From Amycolatopsis oliviviridis (GTDB taxonomy: Bacteria; Actinomycetota; Actinomycetes; Mycobacteriales; Pseudonocardiaceae): DNA of 64,000 nt. This document shows, in pieces, positions 56,781 to 64,000 of the stretch. Both the position numbers and the translations under genes were made by a program. The stretch spans positions 367,892-431,891 of the forward strand of contig NZ_BNAY01000010.1 of the NCBI RefSeq assembly GCF_014654365.1, in the 5' to 3' direction. Position 1 is the first letter of the stretch, and every line of letters begins with the position of its first letter. The notes beneath the pieces were generated by a model. The model did not search any database. It saw nothing but the letters and a program-made list of their open reading frames with translations, and was not told the origin of the DNA.

Positions 56781-58577
56781 CTACTTCGACTTCTTTCGCT
56801 TTCCGCCGCGACGGGTCTTGGGCTTGTCCGGCACGCTCTTGTCGGCCTCGGCGACGGCGAGCAATTCCTCCGCGTGCGCGCGGCCGGTCTCGGTGCTTTC
56901 CATTCCGGCGAGCATCCGGGCGAGTTCGACGACACGCTCCGATTGCTTGAGCACGCGCACGCCGCTGCGGGTCACCCCGCCGCTGGTGCCCTTGTCCACC
57001 ACCAGATGCTGATCGGCGAACGCGGCCACCTGCGGCAGGTGCGTGACCACCAGGACCTGGTGGCTGCGCGCCAGCCGCGCGAGCCGCCTGCCGATCTCGA
57101 CCGCGGCGCGGCCGCCGACCCCGGCGTCGACCTCGTCGAACACCAGTGTCTGCACGGTGTCCGCGTGCGCGAGGACGACCTCGATCGCCAGCATCACGCG
57201 GGAAAGCTCACCGCCGGAAGCGGCCTTGTGCACCGGGAGCGGCGGGGCGCCGTTGTGCGCCCGCAGCAGCAGTTCGACGTCGTCGACCCCGTCGGGGCCG
57301 GCGTGCACGAGCCTGCCTTCGACCTTCACCGCGTGCGCGTCGCTCTCGTCCACGGTGCGGCGCTCGACGGTGATCTCGATCTCCGCCTGCCCCATGGCGA
57401 GCCCGGACATCTCGGCGGTGATCGCCTCGGCCAGTTCGGCGGCGGCCTCGATCCGCGCCTCCGACAGGCGGAGGGCGTGTCCGGCGAGGGTGACGGCGAG
57501 TTCGTCGCGGCGCTTGGCCAGTTCGGCCAGCGCTTCCTCCGAGGTGTCCATCGTGGACATCCGGCGGCGGGCGTCGTCGGCCCACGCGAGCACACCGTCC
57601 ACATCGGCCGCGTACTTGCGCGTGAGCCGTTTCAGGTCGGCCTGCCGCGCGAGCACCTTCTCCAGCAGCGCCGGGTCGGCGTCGAGCGTTTCGAGGTAGC
57701 TGCCCAGCTCGGCGCCCACTTCGGACAGCAGCACCGAGGCCTCGTCCAGCCGGGGCCCGAGTTCACGCAGCACGGCGTCCTCGGAACCGGAAAGCTGCCG
57801 CGTGGCCTCGCCGATCAGCCCGACCGCGCCGGGGGCGTCCGGATCGCCGTCGGGCGAACCCGAGACGGCGGCCTGCGCGGCGCTCGCGGCGGCGCGCAGT
57901 TCGTCGACCGCGGCGAGCCGCTTGATCTGCTCGGTGAGCTCGGTGTCCTCGCCGGGTTCGGGCGCGACGGCGTCGATCTCGGTGAGCCCGTGACGCAGCA
58001 GGTCCGCCTGCTGGGCCATCTCACGGGAGCGGGTGGAGCGCTCGGTCAGTTCGGCGACGACGGCGAGCCATTCGTCCCGCACCGCGCGGTACAGCTCGAG
58101 CGGTTCGGTGACGGCCTCGCCGGCGAACCGGTCGATCACCGCGCGCTGCTCGGCGGGCCGCAGCAGCCGCAGCTGATCGTTCTGCCCGTGGACCGCGATC
58201 AGCTGCTCGGACAGGTCGGCGAGCACGCCGACCGGCACCGAACGGCCACCGAGGTGGGCGCGGGACCGGCCGTCGACCGAGACCGCGCGCAGCGCGATGA
58301 CGCTGCCGTCCTCGTCGACCTCCGCCCCGGCGTCGGTGACGATCCGGGTGGCGCCCTCGGCGCCGCCCAGCTCGAACCGGCCTTCCACGAAGGCCTTCAG
58401 CATTCCCGTCCGCACCTTGGACACTTCGGCTCGGCCGCCGGAGAGCAGGTGCAACCCGCTGACGACCATCGTCTTGCCCGCACCCGTCTCACCGGTGACC
58501 ACGGTGAAGCCCGCGTGCAGTTCCAGCAGGGCGTCCTCGATGACTCCGAGGCCCTGGATGCGCATCTCGGCCAGCAC
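56781..58577 (-). CDS. recN: DNA repair protein RecN
   Basis: A 598-residue SMC-like ATPase. It opens M-R-I-Q-G-L-G-V-I-E-D-A with the P-loop G-E-T-G-A-G-K-T soon after. Long coiled coils (about 160-370) and the C-terminal S-G-G-E-L-S-R-V-M-L-A and V-F-D-E-V-D-A-G-V-G-G follow. It acts in double-strand break repair. The GTG at 58577 is 4 codons before the usual methionine and lies 7 bases after a TACGGT -10 element. The tail is Lys/Arg-rich. A palindrome upstream separates it from NAD kinase. Confidence 0.94.
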   Translation of the reverse strand: MLAEMRIQGLGVIEDALLELHAGFTVVTGETGAGKTMVVSGLHLLSGGRAEVSKVRTGMLKAFVEGRFELGGAEGATRIVTDAGAEVDEDGSVIALRAVSVDGRSRAHLGGRSVPVGVLADLSEQLIAVHGQNDQLRLLRPAEQRAVIDRFAGEAVTEPLELYRAVRDEWLAVVAELTERSTRSREMAQQADLLRHGLTEIDAVAPEPGEDTELTEQIKRLAAVDELRAAASAAQAAVSGSPDGDPDAPGAVGLIGEATRQLSGSEDAVLRELGPRLDEASVLLSEVGAELGSYLETLDADPALLEKVLARQADLKRLTRKYAADVDGVLAWADDARRRMSTMDTSEEALAELAKRRDELAVTLAGHALRLSEARIEAAAELAEAITAEMSGLAMGQAEIEITVERRTVDESDAHAVKVEGRLVHAGPDGVDDVELLLRAHNGAPPLPVHKAASGGELSRVMLAIEVVLAHADTVQTLVFDEVDAGVGGRAAVEIGRRLARLARSHQVLVVTHLPQVAAFADQHLVVDKGTSGGVTRSGVRVLKQSERVVELARMLAGMESTETGRAHAEELLAVAEADKSVPDKPKTRRGGKRKKSK

Positions 58578-58584
58578 GACGCCC

Positions 58585-58590
58585 ACCGTA
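58585..58590 (-). promoter_or_regulatory. -10 element, leaderless promoter of recN
   Basis: TACGGT on the minus strand ends 7 bases before the GTG at 58577. The promoter sits just downstream of the palindrome at 58624-58676, so recN can be transcribed on its own. Confidence 0.45.
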
Positions 58591-58623
58591 GCGGCCCACC
58601 CCGACCATTCCCGCACCCGGCAC

Positions 58624-58676
58624 GTCATGAAAGGGCCGTTCAAGACAGAAATTGTCCTGAACGGCCCTTTCATGAC
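58624..58676. repeat. dispersed palindrome, ATGAAAGG family (copy 4)
   Basis: A 53-base element with arms GTCATGAAAGGGCCGTTCA and its reverse complement, plus an imperfect GACA/TGTC inner stem. It shares its outer 19 bases with copy 2. It lies between the tandem nadK and recN genes, 5 bases past the nadK stop, and would end transcription ahead of the recN promoter. Confidence 0.75.
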
Positions 58677-58681
58677 ATCCG

Positions 58682-59593
58682 TCAGCGGGCGTGTCGCTCC
58701 CGCCAGCCCTTGATCGGCAACGAGAACTTGTGCACCAGCCGGTCGGTGAACGGGCCTTCCCACAACCGGATCAGGCGCACCGGCACCCGGCCGCAGGTGA
58801 CCCGCACGGCCGCTCCGGCGGGAAGATCGAAGGTCCGCGATCCGTCGCAGGTCAGGACGGCGGGCGAACCGTCCGGATCGATGGCGACGGTGATCTCCGA
58901 GTCGCGCGAGACGACCAGCGGCCGGGAGAACATCGCGTGCGCGTTGCTCGGGACCACCAGCAGCGCCTGGACGTCCGGCCAGATGATCGGCCCGCCCGCG
59001 GAGAACGCGTACGCCGTCGAACCGGTCGGGGTGGCGCATAGGACGCCGTCGCAGCCGAAGGACGACACGGGCCTGCCGTCGACCTCGATCAGCGCGTCCA
59101 GCACGCGCTCACGCGAGCTCTTCTCGACGCTGGCCTCGTTGAGCGCCCACGTCCTGACGGTCTCCTCGCCGTCGACACTGACCACGACGTCGACGGTCAT
59201 CCGCTCTTCGACCTGGTAATCACCGTCCACAGCGCGCTGGACGGTGTCGGCGAGCTTGTCCGAATCGGCCTCGGCGAGGAAGCCGACCCGGCCCAGGTTC
59301 ACGCCGAGGACCGGGACGCCGTTCGGCCTGGCCAGTTCCGCGGCCCGGAGCAGCGTGCCGTCGCCGCCGAGCACGAACACCAGCTCGGTGCCGGCGGCCG
59401 GGTCCTGCTCCGGCGCCATGACCGTGCAGGGCGCGCCGATCCCGCCGTCCGCCTCCAGCATCTCCCGGACGTCCTCGTCGAGCACCCGCAACCGCACCCC
59501 GGCCTTGGCGAACCGGGCCGACACCTCGCGTGCCGCGTCCCGGGTCGCGTCCCGGTCCGGGTGCACGACCAGCAGCACCTCGCGATCGCTCAT
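58682..59593 (-). CDS. nadK: NAD kinase
   Basis: A 303-residue enzyme. The G-G-D-G-T motif is at 76-80 (catalytic Asp 78), with N-L-G-R-V-G-F-L, the N-E-A-S motif and T-P-T-G-S-T-A-Y. It phosphorylates NAD to NADP. It overlaps the stop of tlyA (ATGA at 59590-59593), as in the conserved tlyA-nadK-recN order. Confidence 0.94.
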   Translation of the reverse strand: MSDREVLLVVHPDRDATRDAAREVSARFAKAGVRLRVLDEDVREMLEADGGIGAPCTVMAPEQDPAAGTELVFVLGGDGTLLRAAELARPNGVPVLGVNLGRVGFLAEADSDKLADTVQRAVDGDYQVEERMTVDVVVSVDGEETVRTWALNEASVEKSSRERVLDALIEVDGRPVSSFGCDGVLCATPTGSTAYAFSAGGPIIWPDVQALLVVPSNAHAMFSRPLVVSRDSEITVAIDPDGSPAVLTCDGSRTFDLPAGAAVRVTCGRVPVRLIRLWEGPFTDRLVHKFSLPIKGWRERHAR

Positions 59594-60405
59594 GGGGGTC
59601 CCTCCAGGACTGCGGTCCGGACGAGCCGCTCGGCGTCGGTGCCGAGGGTCTCCCCCGTCCCGCGGGTAAGCCAGACGAAGTATTCGACGTTCCCGGACGG
59701 CCCGGGAAGCGGGCTCGCCACGACGCCGCGCAGGCGCAGGTCCAGCTTCTCGGCCTCGGCGAGCACGCCCAGCACCGATTCGGCCCGCAGCTCCGGGTCG
59801 CGGACGACGCCGCCGCTGCCGAGCCGGTCCTTGCCCACCTCGAACTGCGGTTTCACCATCGGCACCAGGTCGGCGCCTTCCCGCGCGCAGGCGGCCAGCG
59901 CGGGCAGCACGAGTTTGAGCGAGATGAACGAGAGATCGCCGACCACGAGGTCGACCTGGCCGCCGAGGTCCTCCGGGGTCAGGTTGCGGACGTTCGTCTT
60001 GTCGAGGACGACCACGCGGTCGTCGGTGCGCAGGCGCCAGTCCAGCAGGCCGCGGCCGACGTCGGCGGCGATCACCGTGGCGGCGCCGTTGCGCAGCAGG
60101 ACATCGGTGAAGCCACCGGTCGAGGCGCCCGCGTCGAGGCAGCGCTTTCCCTCGGTGGAAAGTCCTTGCGGGGTGAAGGCTTCGAGCGCACCGAGCAGTT
60201 TGTGCGCGCCGCGGGAGGCCCAGCCGGGATCGTCGCTGTCACGCACCACGATCGGCGCGCCGGACTCGACCCCCGTCGCGGGTTTGGTGGCCACCATCCC
60301 GCGCACGGTGACCTTGCCCTCGGCGATCAGCGCGGACGCCTGCTCGCGGGAGCGGGCGAGACCCCGCCGGACGAGCTCCGCGTCCAGGCGGGCGCGTTTG
60401 GGCAC
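59590..60405 (-). CDS. tlyA: 16S/23S rRNA 2'-O-methyltransferase TlyA
   Basis: A 271-residue protein. An N-terminal S4 RNA-binding domain (R-L-D-A-E-L-V-R-R-G-L-A-R-S-R) is followed by an FtsJ-like methyltransferase fold with D-A-G-A-S-T-G-G-F-T and V-V-L-D-K-T-N-V-R. In mycobacteria TlyA methylates two rRNA cytidines and is needed for capreomycin sensitivity. It is coupled by overlap to NAD kinase and starts 4 bases after a small gene. Confidence 0.93.
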   Translation of the reverse strand: MPKRARLDAELVRRGLARSREQASALIAEGKVTVRGMVATKPATGVESGAPIVVRDSDDPGWASRGAHKLLGALEAFTPQGLSTEGKRCLDAGASTGGFTDVLLRNGAATVIAADVGRGLLDWRLRTDDRVVVLDKTNVRNLTPEDLGGQVDLVVGDLSFISLKLVLPALAACAREGADLVPMVKPQFEVGKDRLGSGGVVRDPELRAESVLGVLAEAEKLDLRLRGVVASPLPGPSGNVEYFVWLTRGTGETLGTDAERLVRTAVLEGPP

Positions 60406-60409
60406 GCGG

Positions 60410-60643
60410 TCAGACCTTGTCGATGGTGGACAGCGCCACCGTCAGTTCGGTGTGCACGGCTTCGAAACGGTCGACGTGCTCCGAGAGCGGAAGCGCGGCG
60501 AGGTCGTCGAGACCCGCCACGGCTTCGTCGATCCCGGCGCGGGGATCCGTGTCCTGCTGCGCGAACTGGTCAGGCGGCGGCCCCGGCACCGGCGGCGGGC
60601 CGGGAACCGGGGGTCGCGGAACGGGGTGGAAGTGGTCTTGCAC
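60410..60643 (-). CDS. small conserved-position protein upstream of tlyA
   Basis: A 77-residue protein. The first 25 residues are Pro/Gly-rich (V-P-R-P-P-V-P-G-P-P), followed by a helical acidic part with L-P-L-S-E-H-V-D-R-F-E-A-V-H. It lies between a HAD phosphatase gene and tlyA, with 4 bases to tlyA. A short protein at this position is common in related actinomycetes. The function is unknown. Confidence 0.7.
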   Translation of the reverse strand: MQDHFHPVPRPPVPGPPPVPGPPPDQFAQQDTDPRAGIDEAVAGLDDLAALPLSEHVDRFEAVHTELTVALSTIDKV

Positions 60644-60665
60644 CCCACCAAGTTAGCAGCGCTGG

Positions 60666-61655
60666 TCAGGCGAGGCGCAGCTCGCCGAGCGCGGCGCGGG
60701 CGGTGTCGCCCACACCGCGGACCTCGGTGGTCCCGGACTCCCAGGCCACCGCGCACAACGCGCGCAACAGGTCCAGGGAGTCGCCTTCACCGTCGGCTTC
60801 GAGCACATCACTCTGCGCGGTGACCCGCCAGCCGTCCTTGGGCCCGATTTCGAGCAGCTCCGCCCGGCTGCTCAGCCCGGACAGGTCGGCCGCGAGGTAG
60901 CGGGGACGCTCCTCGGGCCTCGCCTTGATCAAGGACGCGGCGTCGGCCACACCGGTGAGGACGCAGAGCGCGTCGATCCCGGCCGCGACCGCTCCTTCGA
61001 TGTCGGTGTCCAGCCGGTCACCCACGACGAGCGAGCGTTCCGCACCCGCGTCCCGCGCCGCCGTGGTGAACAGCAGCGGCGCCGGCTTGCCCGCCACCAG
61101 CGGTTCGACGCCGGTGGCGGTGCGCAGAGCAGCCACCATCGACCCGTTGCCCGGTAACAGGCCTCGTTCGGTCGGCAGGGTCGCGTCGACATTGGTCGCC
61201 ACCCACAGCGCGCCCGCGCGGATGGCGAGACACGCCTCCGCGAGAGCGGCCCAGGTGTTCTCCGGGGAGTGTCCCTGCACGACGGCCGCCACGTCCGGAC
61301 CGGCTTCCCGGACCGTCCGCAGTCCCACTGACTCGATCTGGGCGGCCAGGGACTCCGTGCCCACGACGAGGACCACGGCGCCCTGAGGCAGCCGCTCACC
61401 CAGCAGGGCGGCGGCGGCCTGAGAGCTCGTGTGGACCTCGTCGGGGGTCGCGGGGAGTCCGAGTGCCTCCAGGTGGGCGGAGACCTCCGCGGGCGCCTTG
61501 GAGGCGTTGTTCGTCACCCAGCGGACGGCGGTGCCGTGGTCCCGGAGCGCCCGGAGCGCTTCCGGTGCGCCCGGGACCACCTTGCTGCCGTGATAGACCG
61601 TGCCGTCGAGGTCGAACAGGACCGCGTCGTACCCGGCCGACAGAGCGTCAGCCAT
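60666..61655 (-). CDS. HAD-IIA family phosphatase (NagD/PGP type)
   Basis: A 329-residue protein. The nucleophile is in L-F-D-L-D-G-T-V, the second motif in V-T-N-N-A-S-K, and V-V-G-D-R-L-D-T-D-I is the C-terminal acidic motif. The cap domain lies between about 90 and 190. A C-terminal extension of about 60 residues (about 268-329) is additional to the core. HAD-IIA members hydrolyse sugar or nucleotide monophosphates. It overlaps the TPR gene by 8 bases upstream. Confidence 0.9.
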   Translation of the reverse strand: MADALSAGYDAVLFDLDGTVYHGSKVVPGAPEALRALRDHGTAVRWVTNNASKAPAEVSAHLEALGLPATPDEVHTSSQAAAALLGERLPQGAVVLVVGTESLAAQIESVGLRTVREAGPDVAAVVQGHSPENTWAALAEACLAIRAGALWVATNVDATLPTERGLLPGNGSMVAALRTATGVEPLVAGKPAPLLFTTAARDAGAERSLVVGDRLDTDIEGAVAAGIDALCVLTGVADAASLIKARPEERPRYLAADLSGLSSRAELLEIGPKDGWRVTAQSDVLEADGEGDSLDLLRALCAVAWESGTTEVRGVGDTARAALGELRLA

Positions 61656-63444
61656 TCGTGAGCTCCGCGGCGCGCTCGGCGGCGTCGGTCTCGTCCTCCT
61701 CGTCGGCCTCTGCCGCGTTCAGGAACCAGCGGATCGCCTCGTCCTTGCGGTCGGCGGCGGCGAGGTTGTCGGCGTAGGCGTAGAACAGCCGGGCGCTCCA
61801 CGGATCGCGCTTCTCCGCCTTGAGGTCGTCGCCCTGCAGGGAGACGACGGCGGCGTCCAGCTGACCGAGGTCGCGCCGCGCGCCGGCCGCGACGATCGCG
61901 AGTTCGATCTGAGTCGCCTTGGACAGGCGCTCCTTGTCGACCTCCTTCGCGAGGTCGAGTGCCCGCTCGGGACGGCCGATGGCGCGCTCCGCGTCGGCGA
62001 TGATCGCGATGTGGTCGTCGGTCCGGGTCATCCGGCGGACGGCCCGCAGCTCGGACAGCGCCTCGGACCAGTTGCCCGCGTGGTAGGCGACCAGGCCGAG
62101 CGCCTCACGGACGATCGGGACCCGCGACGCCTTGGCCTTCGCGTACTTGGCGTGCTCCATGGCGGCTTCGGGGTCTTCGTCCACGAGGCCACCGGCCGCG
62201 ACTAGGTGCTTGCCGACGGTCTCCGCGAGCGCCTTGGGCAGGGTGCGGAGTTCCCGGCGGACCTCCTCGTCGAGGTCGGAGAACTCGATGCCCTCGGGAA
62301 GCTCCGGGGCCTCGAGCAGCTCGCGCGCCAAGGTCTCGTCGTCGACCGGCTTGTCCTCGGTGCGCGGCGAGGAGCGGAAGTCCTTGCGGCCCTCGGAGCG
62401 GTCGCGCTGGGGACGGTCGTCGCGCTTGCGCTCGAACCGGCCTTCGCCGCCACGGGAGTCGCTGCGACGGCTGTCCCTGTTGTCACGGTCGCTGCGGTTG
62501 TCGCGGTCGCCGTAGGACTTGCGCTCGTAGCCACCGCTGCTCGGGCGGCGGTCACCGGAGGACGGACCACGCCTGTCGTCGCGGCGGTCGCTGTTGTAGC
62601 CGCCGGAACGGGAACCGCCGCGATCGTCGCGGTAGGACGGACGCCGGTCGCCGCCGCCACGGTTGTCCCGGCTGTCACGGTCGCCGTAGGACTTGCCCTG
62701 GGGGCGTCCTTCGTAGCGGTTGCCGGAGGGGCGGTCGTCGGACCGGCCGCGGTGGTCCGAGCCGTAGCCGGACCGGGCCGGGCGGCTGTCGGAGCGCTTC
62801 TCGTACCGGCCCTCGGAACGGTTGTCCGAGCGGCTGTCGGAGCGGCTGTCGTAGCGACGCTCGGGACGGTCTCCGGAGGAGCGGTACCCGCCGCGGTCGC
62901 CACCACGGCTGTCTCGGCTGTCACGGTTGTCGGAGCGATAACCGCCGCGGTCACCACCGCGATTGTCGCGGCTGTCGGACCGGTAGCCACCGCGGTCGCC
63001 GCCCCGGTTGTCCCGGCGATCGTCCGAGCGGTAGCCGCCCCTGCTCTCGCGGTTGTCGCGGCTGTCACGACGGTCGTCGGACCGGTAACCGCCGCCACGG
63101 TTGTCCCGGCTGTCGCGGCCGCCCGACCGGTCGTCGTTGTAGCGCGGGCGGCTGTCGTCGCGTCCCTGACCGCCGAAGCGACCGCCGGACCGCTGGTCAC
63201 GAGAGCCTTCGCCGCTGCGGGCGGGCTTGCCGGGGTAACTGCCGGAACCGCGGGCACCGCGGTCGTCACGGCGCGGGCGGCCCTGGTAGCCGCCGTCGCG
63301 GCCGCCCCGGTCCTGCCTGCCGCCGGCGGAACCACGCCGGTCACCTCGCTGCGCGTCAGACCGGCCTCCGCGGGGACTGTCGTCCCGGCGACCCGACCGG
63401 CCGGACGCGCCATCATCTGAGTCACGTCGACCGAACTCGGACAC
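61648..63444 (-). CDS. TPR protein with long Arg/Gly/Asp/Ser-rich disordered N-terminal region
   Basis: A 598-residue protein. Residues about 1-360 are low complexity, with many R-G-G, R-D-N-R-G-G-D-R-G-G-Y-R-S and R-R-D-D-R units. The remaining about 230 residues are TPR-like helices (E-H-A-K-Y-A-K-A-K-A-S-R-V, L-V-A-Y-H-A-G-N-W-S-E-A-L, D-A-E-R-A-I-G-R-P-E-R-A-L) followed by an acidic tail. RG-rich regions often bind RNA. The GTG at 63444 has AGGAGG upstream. The TPR part matches the position of a short protein in related genomes; the long N-terminus is unusual. It is the gene nearest the rRNA operon end. Confidence 0.75.
   Translation of the reverse strand: MSEFGRRDSDDGASGRSGRRDDSPRGGRSDAQRGDRRGSAGGRQDRGGRDGGYQGRPRRDDRGARGSGSYPGKPARSGEGSRDQRSGGRFGGQGRDDSRPRYNDDRSGGRDSRDNRGGGYRSDDRRDSRDNRESRGGYRSDDRRDNRGGDRGGYRSDSRDNRGGDRGGYRSDNRDSRDSRGGDRGGYRSSGDRPERRYDSRSDSRSDNRSEGRYEKRSDSRPARSGYGSDHRGRSDDRPSGNRYEGRPQGKSYGDRDSRDNRGGGDRRPSYRDDRGGSRSGGYNSDRRDDRRGPSSGDRRPSSGGYERKSYGDRDNRSDRDNRDSRRSDSRGGEGRFERKRDDRPQRDRSEGRKDFRSSPRTEDKPVDDETLARELLEAPELPEGIEFSDLDEEVRRELRTLPKALAETVGKHLVAAGGLVDEDPEAAMEHAKYAKAKASRVPIVREALGLVAYHAGNWSEALSELRAVRRMTRTDDHIAIIADAERAIGRPERALDLAKEVDKERLSKATQIELAIVAAGARRDLGQLDAAVVSLQGDDLKAEKRDPWSARLFYAYADNLAAADRKDEAIRWFLNAAEADEEDETDAAERAAELTNG
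62450..63380 (-). repeat. coding tandem repeats of the RGG/RDNR region
   Basis: Many short in-frame units encoding R-D-S/N-R-G-G-D-R-G-G-Y-R-S recur, clearest at about 62870-63110. They have no constant spacer length and sit inside an open frame, so this is a repetitive protein region and not a CRISPR array. Confidence 0.7.
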
Positions 63445-63540
63445 CTGGCCTCCTGCCACTATTGAAAAAGTTTTCGACACTTGCGCCCACCCGTCGGGTG
63501 AGCCAACGGACCATTCTAGTCCGTCCATGGACATGAAAAG

Positions 63541-63601
63541 AGACAGGGCCCTGACCGGGGAGAACCTGTTAGGGGTTCTCGACCCTGGTCAGGACCCTGT
63601 C
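63541..63601 (-). terminator. rRNA operon terminator hairpin
   Basis: The arms GACAGGGCCCTGACCGGGG and the near-complementary CCCTGGTCAGGACCCTGTC, with AGAACC/GGTTCT continuing inwards, form a stem of about 26 pairs around a TGTTAG loop. It lies about 10 bases past the 3' end of the 5S rRNA on the minus strand, where the rrn operon should stop. Confidence 0.75.
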
Positions 63602-63610
63602 CTGAAGTTA

Positions 63611-63727
63611 GTCCGGCGGTGTCCTACTCTCCCACAACCCTTCGGTTGCAGTACAATCGGCGCTGTCAGGCTTAGCTTCCGGGTTCGGAATGGGACCGGG
63701 CGTTTCCCTGACGCTATAACCACCGAA
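63611..63727 (-). rRNA. rrf: 5S ribosomal RNA
   Basis: Read on the minus strand, the segment begins CGGTGGTTATAGCGTCAGGG, contains CCCATTCCGAACCCGGAAGC and ends with AGAGTAGGACACCGCCGGAC, the standard actinobacterial 5S layout with complementary ends. The length is about 117 bases; the exact ends are uncertain by a few bases. Confidence 0.92.
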
Positions 63728-63805
63728 ACACTACGAAACAACACACATCGTTTGCTTCACACAAACAGTGTGGTGTTTCAGAGCTGTAGAGTGGATGCGT
63801 AACAT

Positions 63806-64000
63806 CTTTGTGGGCAAGTCCTCGGCCTATTAGTACCAGTCAACTCGACAACACATTACTGTGCTTCCATTTCTGGCCTATCAACCCAATGGTCTGTTGG
63901 GGGCCTTAACCCACATGGGGTGGGATACCTCATCTTGGAACAGGCTTCCCGCTTAGATGCCTTCAGCGGTTATCCCTTCCGAACGTGGCCAACCAGCCAT
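63806..64000 (-). rRNA. rrl: 23S ribosomal RNA, 3' end (partial)
   Basis: On the minus strand the sequence shows GGAAGGGATAACCGCTGAAG, then GCATCTAAGCGGGAAGCC and a final ACTAATAGGCCGAGGACTTG, all typical of the last about 190 bases of 23S rRNA. The rest lies beyond the window edge. The spacer to 5S (63728-63805) is about 78 bases; the 3' end is approximate. Confidence 0.92.

Noticed and set aside
62450..63400. Dense repeats that could look like a CRISPR array
   Set aside because: Repeat units are short and irregular, spacers are not constant, and all are in frame with a protein having Arg/Gly-rich units; no cas genes are near.

Overview
The window is high-GC DNA with dense, often overlapping genes, GTG starts, leaderless promoters, Tat signals, WXG100-like proteins and a conserved cell-division/chromosome-segregation block. 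It reads as an actinomycete chromosome of the Pseudonocardiales type, most like Amycolatopsis. That is inference from gene content and style; no database search was run. It ends inside an rRNA operon on the minus strand (5S at 63611-63727, 3' end of 23S from about 63806).

Left part (1-13.8 kb). A truncated AfsR/SARP-like TPR regulator faces two alpha/beta-hydrolase-fold enzymes. Next comes a uronate-degradation module. On the minus strand a symporter, 5-dehydro-4-deoxyglucarate dehydratase, glucarate dehydratase, an unrecognised TIM-barrel-like protein and an alpha-ketoglutarate-semialdehyde dehydrogenase run as one operon, followed by a secreted family 8 polysaccharide lyase. Divergent from them are an IclR regulator and a uronate dehydrogenase. 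Together they can take glucuronate or galacturonate to 2-oxoglutarate. Two GTTC-N8-GAAC sites between the divergent arms are the likely IclR operators.

Middle part (13.8-34.1 kb). This holds an ESX/WXG100-like trio, an MptB-like mannosyltransferase, an OmpR-type two-component pair, and a MarR/MFS efflux pair with a 26-bp operator and an internally deleted amidohydrolase. After these come a membrane cyclophilin, two tandem Tat-exported GH95-like proteins, a recombinase-like fusion protein and an AbiEi/endonuclease-like protein. The part closes with an M1 aminopeptidase next to a 1300-residue Pls/PosA-type synthetase. My manual reading of its adenylation pocket gives the lysine-type code D-A-E-S-I-G-T-V-V-K, so this pair is a candidate epsilon-poly-lysine (or related isopeptide polymer) locus.

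Right part (34.4-63.4 kb). This is a conserved housekeeping block on the minus strand: der, a frameshifted plsC-like gene, cmk, rluB-like, scpB, scpA, parA, xerD, a NUDIX gene, pyrG, steB/mctB, steA, recN, NAD kinase, tlyA, a HAD phosphatase and a TPR protein with a very large Arg/Gly/Asp-rich disordered region. It is interrupted by a K+/H+ antiporter pair (khtT/khtU-like), a secreted Xaa-Pro peptidase, and an aroA/phosphotransferase/GntR/NCS1/hydantoin-racemase block inserted between pyrG and steB.

A striking non-coding signal is a set of long near-perfect palindromes at gene ends. Four share arms beginning ATGAAAGGNCC (20783, 39298, 46781, 58624); others have unrelated sequences (5507, 28538, 54485, 3031). 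They probably act as transcription terminators or insulators. No CRISPR array, complete insertion sequence or tRNA was found, and no stretch above about 300 bases lacks a gene.
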